A stretch of DNA of 64,000 bases from the NCBI RefSeq assembly GCF_008180615.1, contig NZ_VTEH01000004.1, forward strand, positions 22,328 through 86,327, read 5' to 3'. Source of the stretch: Rossellomorea vietnamensis. Lineage in GTDB: Bacteria; Bacillota; Bacilli; Bacillales; Bacillaceae_B. Both the position numbers and the translations under genes were made by a program. The notes below the pieces were generated by a model. That model saw only the letters and a program-made list of their open reading frames with translations, was not told where the DNA came from and did not search any database. Every line of letters begins with the position of its first letter. Position 1 is the stretch's first letter. Positions 59,622-64,000 of the stretch are shown piece after piece.

Positions 59622-59864
59622 TTACTTCTTCTTTAAGCTGTACCCTATTAGGCCCAATCCTATTAAGCAGGAAATGATGGATATAGTTACTGGAATGGCG
59701 CCTACCTCTATAAGAGCAGTTCCGAAAACGCCATACCTGCTATCCCATCCCTGACCTCCATCTCCTGACAAAACCTGCGAGTAAACAGAGGCTGCTATAA
59801 TGGCAGCTCCGTACAAAATGGCGCTCGATATAAGTAACATTATTCCGATCTGGGTATTTTTAAT
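59622..59864 (-). CDS. Small membrane protein, apparent AUU start
   Basis: The frame encodes an 80-residue protein with two hydrophobic segments (KNTQIGIMLLISSAILYGAA and IPVTISIISCLIGLGLIGYS) and a KKK tail. The only good ribosome binding site, ACGGAGGAG, is followed 5 bases later by ATT, and no ATG, GTG or TTG stands at a usable distance. The upstream gene ends 29 bases earlier, so the two form an operon. The frame continues further upstream but overlaps the previous gene with implausible sequence. An AUU start is rare and usually tied to regulation (as in infC). Confidence 0.65.
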   Translation of the reverse strand: MKNTQIGIMLLISSAILYGAAIIAASVYSQVLSGDGGQGWDSRYGVFGTALIEVGAIPVTISIISCLIGLGLIGYSLKKK

Positions 59865-59893
59865 AGTGACTCCTCCGTAATAGTTAAAATGAA

Positions 59894-60154
59894 TCAACTC
59901 ATGCGTTTCTGCCAAAAGAAATAAGAAATCGAAAAAGTGCTGACGGCCAAGCATAAAAGAGCGATTCCTACTATTAAGGGAATGTAGGTCCAAGCACGGG
60001 TTAATTCGTCCGAGACCATCCACACATCCTCATTGCCCACCCTGGAAAGACTGGATGCGATTCGGCCGCCAAAGCCGGACAGGATAACAAACAGAAAACC
60101 AAACAAAAAACTCCAGGTCGGGACGCCAAAGGTTTTGAAAGCAAGATTTTTCAA
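59894..60154 (-). CDS. Small membrane protein, 86 residues
   Basis: It has two hydrophobic segments (WSFLFGFLFVILSGFGG and YIPLIVGIALLCLAV) with a loop containing the DVWMVSDELTRAW motif. It starts at TTG after AAAGGAGAAATC. No family recognised; it pairs with the downstream 80-residue membrane protein. Confidence 0.65.
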   Translation of the reverse strand: MKNLAFKTFGVPTWSFLFGFLFVILSGFGGRIASSLSRVGNEDVWMVSDELTRAWTYIPLIVGIALLCLAVSTFSISYFFWQKRMS

Positions 60155-60298
60155 GATGATTTCTCCTTTTACTAAGATGAAACTATTATAACTCTTTTAT
60201 TGAAGCAAGAGAATTACTTTTTTGAAAATTATAACAATTTTATTTATGCCTTAAGATCTCTTTTTTCTTAAGGTTTAACTAATTCTCATAAGGGGAAA

Positions 60299-60339
60299 AG
60301 AAAAAGAGCACTGAACCGTATAACCAGTTCAATGCTCCT
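60299..60339 (-). terminator. Terminator of the MFS gene (reverse strand)
   Basis: On the reverse strand GAGCATTGAACTGG and TTCAGTGCTC pair and run into TTTTTC. Confidence 0.8.
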
Positions 60340-60347
60340 ACATCAAT

Positions 60348-61514
60348 CTAACCTAAAGCCTTGCGCACAACAAAGGCTTTTTCATATTTAGCATACATAT
60401 ACCCGCCAAGCACAATCGCCGGGATGACAACGACAGCCATTCCCAGGAAGGCATAGCCCGGTGCGTAGTCATACAGGAATCCGCCAACGAAGGTCAGAAC
60501 AGCGGTGCTTAATCCTGTACCCAGTGCTGTGTACACACCCTGTGCGGCCGGAACATCCTTGCTTTCCAGCTCTTCGTAAATCAGTCTCATAAAGGCGTAG
60601 TGTGTAAGCCCAAAAGTGAAGGCGTGAAGTAGCTGTGTCGCAATAAACACGGACACGCTCGGGAATAAGAACAGCATCGTCCATCTTAAGACAGCTGCCG
60701 AGCCGGCAACCATGAACATAATGGAAATGGATCGGCCTTTTAAAAACTTATCAGATAGGGTAAAGAAAAGGATTTCAGCGATAATCGCTACATTGAGCAG
60801 CACCCCGATATAAAGGTTGCTGACGCCCAATTCCTTCAGGTACAACACGCCATAATTGTAGTAGGCAGCGTGAGTTCCCATTAAGAAAACGACGATTCCC
60901 ATTGCCAGTACGAACTTTTTGGACTTGAATAAATTGCGGTATGACATCCGTTCCTGTCCACGAGGCGCACTCATGGATTCCGGAAGCTTTTGCAAAGAAG
61001 AGATCAGGATAATGACAATCCCCGCGAACATCATATAGATGACGGCACCTTCACTGAAAATCGAGGTAACTACACCTGCCAGAAGCAGTGCAACGGTGTA
61101 TCCGATCGATCCCCACGATCTGCTTTTTCCGTAATCAATTTTATCTTTTTTCATCATGACCGCCGCCATGCTTTCAACAAGCGGCATTACCATAGGATAG
61201 ACCAGGCTGAAAATCACCATGCAGGCCAGCATCCCGATATATGAACTTAATGGAAAGAATAATAATAGTGACAGGCCTGACCCGATGACAATGATGCGGG
61301 CGAGTTTTCCAAGCGGAAATCTCTGGCTCAAGGTTGGAAATAGATAGAAGCTTGAAAACGAACGGGCAATCATGCCGGCAGCAATCAGTGAAGACGCCGT
61401 GGCAATGGAAAAGCCTTTGCTTTCAACAAGCCATGCAGTCCAGTAAGGTACGAAAATGCCCCAGGTGAAAAAGATTGCAAAGAATTGAATGGACAGCCAG
61501 TTTTGTTTCTTCAT
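60348..61514 (-). CDS. MFS transporter (MFS_1-like, sugar/nucleoside type)
   Basis: The 388-residue protein has 12 predicted membrane helices. The N-terminal stretch IFFTWGIFVPYWTAWLVESKG and the middle motif DYGKSRSWGSIGYTVALLLAG resemble the LacY/NupG-like MFS_1 group. The latter RSWGSIGY signature is typical of that family. No regulator is adjacent. GGGGGATTTCTTC precedes the ATG. Substrate unknown. Confidence 0.85.
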   Translation of the reverse strand: MKKQNWLSIQFFAIFFTWGIFVPYWTAWLVESKGFSIATASSLIAAGMIARSFSSFYLFPTLSQRFPLGKLARIIVIGSGLSLLLFFPLSSYIGMLACMVIFSLVYPMVMPLVESMAAVMMKKDKIDYGKSRSWGSIGYTVALLLAGVVTSIFSEGAVIYMMFAGIVIILISSLQKLPESMSAPRGQERMSYRNLFKSKKFVLAMGIVVFLMGTHAAYYNYGVLYLKELGVSNLYIGVLLNVAIIAEILFFTLSDKFLKGRSISIMFMVAGSAAVLRWTMLFLFPSVSVFIATQLLHAFTFGLTHYAFMRLIYEELESKDVPAAQGVYTALGTGLSTAVLTFVGGFLYDYAPGYAFLGMAVVVIPAIVLGGYMYAKYEKAFVVRKALG

Positions 61515-61670
61515 AAAAAGAAGAAATCCCCCTTATGTATTGGTTGAGTGAATGGTTACTTGTATAATCAAGAATTCATTATACGCCTGGCTAAAAGCGG
61601 ATACAAGGGGGTATCTGGGAAAATAGTGGGTGGTCGCGCTTACATTCCCGGCGCATCAACACGGAAAAAA

Positions 61671-62156
61671 TTAATACAAATTTTGCAGGTCTTTTCTGAT
61701 CTTTTCTTTAGCTCCGGACCGCCATTTTTTTACGGCAGAAGGAGACACGTTTTCCACCTGGGCAATCTCTTTTAAGGTAAGACCGTCCAGGCAAGTATAA
61801 ACCACCCATTTGGTTTGATTATCGTTTAACTCATGACAGTAAGACAGCAGCAGCTCAGCTTCCAAAGGCACATCCCCATTGGGATCCTCGATATATTCCC
61901 AATACACTTCCTTAGGTGTGCTGTGACGTTCTTTATTTAGAATGCTTCTCTTCATTTCATCGAGAAATCGTCCCCTAATGTAAGAGTAGGCATAGCTCGA
62001 AAAGTGGCCTTTTTCTTCGTTGAATCGCGTTGCTGCCTCCCAAAGGGCAATCAATCCAATTTGGTAAAATTCATCTTCGTTTTTATAAACGTGGAGAGTG
62101 TTCATCACTTTGTAAATCATTGGCTCATATTGAACTGCGATCTCCTCAAAATTCAT
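61671..62156 (-). CDS. Sigma-70 family RNA polymerase sigma factor
   Basis: The 161-residue protein has a sigma region 2 (EDEFYQIGLIALWEAATRFN then FSSYAYSYIRGRFLDEMKR near residue 58) and a region 4 helix-turn-helix (LTLKEIAQVENVSPSAVKKW near residue 130). It resembles small alternative sigma factors without region 1 or 3. I start at the ATG after GAAAGGGAAAG; the longer frame lacks a site. No anti-sigma factor is adjacent, and the target is unknown. Confidence 0.85.
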   Translation of the reverse strand: MNFEEIAVQYEPMIYKVMNTLHVYKNEDEFYQIGLIALWEAATRFNEEKGHFSSYAYSYIRGRFLDEMKRSILNKERHSTPKEVYWEYIEDPNGDVPLEAELLLSYCHELNDNQTKWVVYTCLDGLTLKEIAQVENVSPSAVKKWRSGAKEKIRKDLQNLY

Positions 62157-62474
62157 AGTTCTTTCCCTTTCAGGAAAGCGCGCTTTCACTAGAGTATTCC
62201 CGGGTGTGTTCATCATACGTTTCTGGAAGTAGTCTGACGAATCGCTAAAAATCCGTTTTCACCCTAAGAAAACGGCTTTTTATTGACCCGAAAAGTGCTT
62301 TTCCAGCAGAAAAAAGGGCAGAAAAAGTCATTATCTCTTATAATCAAAAAACTTTACCACTTTAAAGCGCGAAGAGGGACAGTCCCTCTTCGTGCTTTAA
62401 AGTGGTAAAGCATCTCAGGATTTACTTCAATTTTTCTTTAAGAGATAATGAAAGAGGAAAGAGGGTGGAACTGA
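62157..62474. other. Intergenic region between divergent sigma factor and ribokinase genes
   Basis: It holds a small hairpin (CCGTTTT/AAAACGG near 62250-62282, flanked by T/A runs) and palindrome family B copy 5. Promoters of both genes must lie here, but I cannot place them. Confidence 0.5.
62352..62410. repeat. Palindrome family B, copy 5 (29-bp arms, one mismatch)
   Basis: CTTTACCACTTTAAAGCGCG then AAGAGGGAC-A-GTCCCTCTT, mirrored. It lies upstream of the ribokinase gene. Confidence 0.9.
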
Positions 62475-63338
62475 ATGATAACGGTTATTGAAAGTATCAA
62501 TATGGATTTGGTGACCATCACGGGGAAGGATCCCACGTGGGGAGAGACAGTCATCGGTGACCGGTTTCATACCAGTTTTGGCGGAAAGGGTGCCAACCAG
62601 GCCGTGGCTGCTGCACGATTAGGAGCCCAAGTTCAAATGATCGGAGCAGTCGGGGACGATTTTTATGGAAAAGAATATATGAAGCATCTGGAAAAAGAGG
62701 GTATCCGCACAGAATTCATCAAAGTGATAAACGGAGAACAAACAGGAATCGCCGCCATCACCGTTCACGATAGCGAAAATAAAATCATTGTAGTACCGGG
62801 AGCCAACTCCCATATAACTCCACAGGTAGTGGAAGAATATAAGGAAACAATCTGTAAAAGTAAGTGGCTGCTTCTTCAACTGGAACTTCCCTTGGAAAGT
62901 GTAAAAAAGGCCATAGACATAGCTCATTCCAATGGAGTGAAAATAATCCTTAACCCTGCGCCCTACAGCAGCATTCCTTGGCAGTGGATAGATAAAGTAA
63001 ATTACCTTACACCTAATGAAATAGAAGCAGTCCAATTACTGCAAGAAAACGCTGCCCACTCTGATCAGCTATATCAAAAACTCATTATTACAAAGGGCAA
63101 GGATGGGGTTCTGCTTCATCCGGACGGAAAGAAAGTAGAGATACCTGCAAAAAAAGTGAGCGCTGTTGATACAACTGGTGCCGGTGACACCTTTAATGGA
63201 GCACTGGCTGCCGAGCTGGATGAAGGATCAAGTCTTAAGGACGCCTGCATCGTCGCATGTAAAGCGGCCACAAAATCGGTGATGATATTGGGTGCCCAAG
63301 AAGGAATGCCGACTAGGGAAGACCTTTTGAAACAATGA
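62475..63338 (+). CDS. rbsK: Ribokinase (PfkB family)
   Basis: The 287-residue carbohydrate kinase has the PfkB signature 1 region GGKGANQAVAAARLGAQVQM near residue 37 and signature 2 VDTTGAGDTFNGALAAEL near residue 233, with the catalytic aspartate. The N-terminus MITVIESINMDLV is ribokinase-like, although the usual Gly after VI is Glu. No ribose transporter is adjacent. GAAAGAGGGTGGAACTG precedes the ATG. A terminator follows. Confidence 0.88.
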   Translation: MITVIESINMDLVTITGKDPTWGETVIGDRFHTSFGGKGANQAVAAARLGAQVQMIGAVGDDFYGKEYMKHLEKEGIRTEFIKVINGEQTGIAAITVHDSENKIIVVPGANSHITPQVVEEYKETICKSKWLLLQLELPLESVKKAIDIAHSNGVKIILNPAPYSSIPWQWIDKVNYLTPNEIEAVQLLQENAAHSDQLYQKLIITKGKDGVLLHPDGKKVEIPAKKVSAVDTTGAGDTFNGALAAELDEGSSLKDACIVACKAATKSVMILGAQEGMPTREDLLKQ

Positions 63339-63380
63339 TGGACTGGAAACCTTAAATACACCTAAATATTTTTAACAGTT

Positions 63381-63416
63381 AAAACCCAGAGCTAATGACC
63401 CTGGGTTTTAATTTTA
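63381..63416 (+). terminator. Terminator of rbsK
   Basis: AAAACCCAG and CTGGGTTTT pair around AGCTAATGACC, followed by AATTTT. Confidence 0.85.
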
Positions 63417-63439
63417 TATTCTCTTCTTAATCCGTTTCT

Positions 63440-64000
63440 AGAATGCCCCTAGACACCACCTCAACTGAATTTCCCTGAGGTACTGGTCTCTACAATGCCC
63501 CTGACACCACTTCAACTGGTTTTCCCTGAGGTACTGGTCTCAAGAAAGCTTTTAGACACCACTTCAACTGGTTTTCCCTGAGGTACTGGTTTCTAGAAAG
63601 CTTTTAGACACCGCCTCAAACTGAATTGCCCTGAGGTACTGGTCTCTAAAAAGCTCCTAGACACCACTTCAACTGTAATTTCCTGAAGTACTGGTCTCTA
63701 AAAAGCTCTTAGACACCACTTCAACTGGTTTTCCCTGCAGTACTGGTCTCTAGAATGCTGCTAGACACCACTTCAGCTGAATTTCCCTGAGGTACTGGCC
63801 TCTAAAAAACTCCCAGACACCACTTCAACTGTAATCCCCTGAAGTACTGGTCTCTAAAATGCTCTTAGACACCACTTCAACTGAATTTCCCTGAGGTACT
63901 GGTCTCTAGAAAACTCCCAGACACCACTTCAACTGAAATTCCCTGAGGTACTGGTCTCTAGAATGCTCCTAGACACCACTTCAATTAAATTTCCCTGCGG
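63440..64000. repeat. Tandem array of 52-bp units (runs out of the window)
   Basis: The landmark GACACC occurs at 63452, 63503, 63555, 63607, 63660, 63712, 63764, 63816, 63868, 63920 and 63972, at steps of 51-53 bp (mostly 52). The unit reads CACTTCAACTG then TTTCCCTGAGGTACTGGTCTC. AGACACCA and TGGTCTCT form an imperfect dyad. It shares no sequence with the other arrays. At least 11 units are visible. Confidence 0.95.

Overview
The window looks like a chromosomal segment of a spore-forming Bacillaceae bacterium (Bacillus/Rossellomorea-like). The support is strong AGGAGG-type ribosome binding sites with many TTG and GTG starts, a dpp-type peptide operon, a SpoIIM-family protein, a Spo0F-kinase-like histidine kinase, an LPxTG/sortase pair and c-di-GMP-I riboswitches. 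The genus is inferred. There is no rRNA, tRNA, complete insertion sequence, prophage or CRISPR array.

Layout: 0.1-1.2 kb, a pair of half-size chromate transporters. 1.4-1.8 kb, a small ORF and a c-di-GMP-I riboswitch with no gene behind it. 1.8-14 kb, a SEC-C protein followed by a defence island: HepT/MntA toxin-antitoxin, a zinc-ribbon protein, a four-gene Wadjet type I operon (jetABCD, with jetC broken by a frameshift) and, after a 17-copy array of 53-bp hairpin units, a small PUA/EVE-like protein. 14.1-14.7 kb, a DJ-1/PfpI protein. 15.2-24.6 kb, a peptide-scavenging block: Lrp regulator, M42 aminopeptidase, M55 D-aminopeptidase, dipeptide ABC transporter and pyroglutamyl peptidase. 25-29.6 kb, a coiled-coil repeat protein, a histidine kinase, a VanZ-like protein and a GlcD-type FAD oxidase. 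30.5-37.6 kb, a membrane-linked cluster (DUF4129, DUF4350, MoxR, DUF58, SpoIIM, RDD). 38.2-41.4 kb, an exopolysaccharide operon (GH16, PgaC-like synthase, deacetylase) behind three copies of one operator-like dyad. 41.9-50.8 kb, TrhO, a riboswitch-controlled diguanylate cyclase, acetamidase, a DHODH-like membrane fusion, MurB and small ORFs. 51.3-54.4 kb, a very acidic repeat-containing LPxTG protein with its class D sortase. 55.9-59.2 kb, a sugar ABC importer without its ATPase. 59.6-63.3 kb, two small membrane proteins (one apparently starting at AUU), an MFS transporter, a sigma factor and a ribokinase.

The most unusual aspect is the intergenic DNA. Five unrelated sequences form arrays whose unit spacing is 52-53 bp (three long arrays and one set of palindromes) or 21 bp (one array), close to 5 and 2 turns of B-DNA. 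Three families of dispersed repeats (GTGACWGTCAC, GGGACAGTCCC and a ~170-bp long-palindrome element) are scattered between genes. One element sits inside the sugar-transporter operon. Functionally, c-di-GMP signalling (two riboswitches, one diguanylate cyclase) and the exopolysaccharide operon suggest a surface or biofilm theme, and the peptide block suggests recycling of peptides and D-amino-acid-containing peptides.
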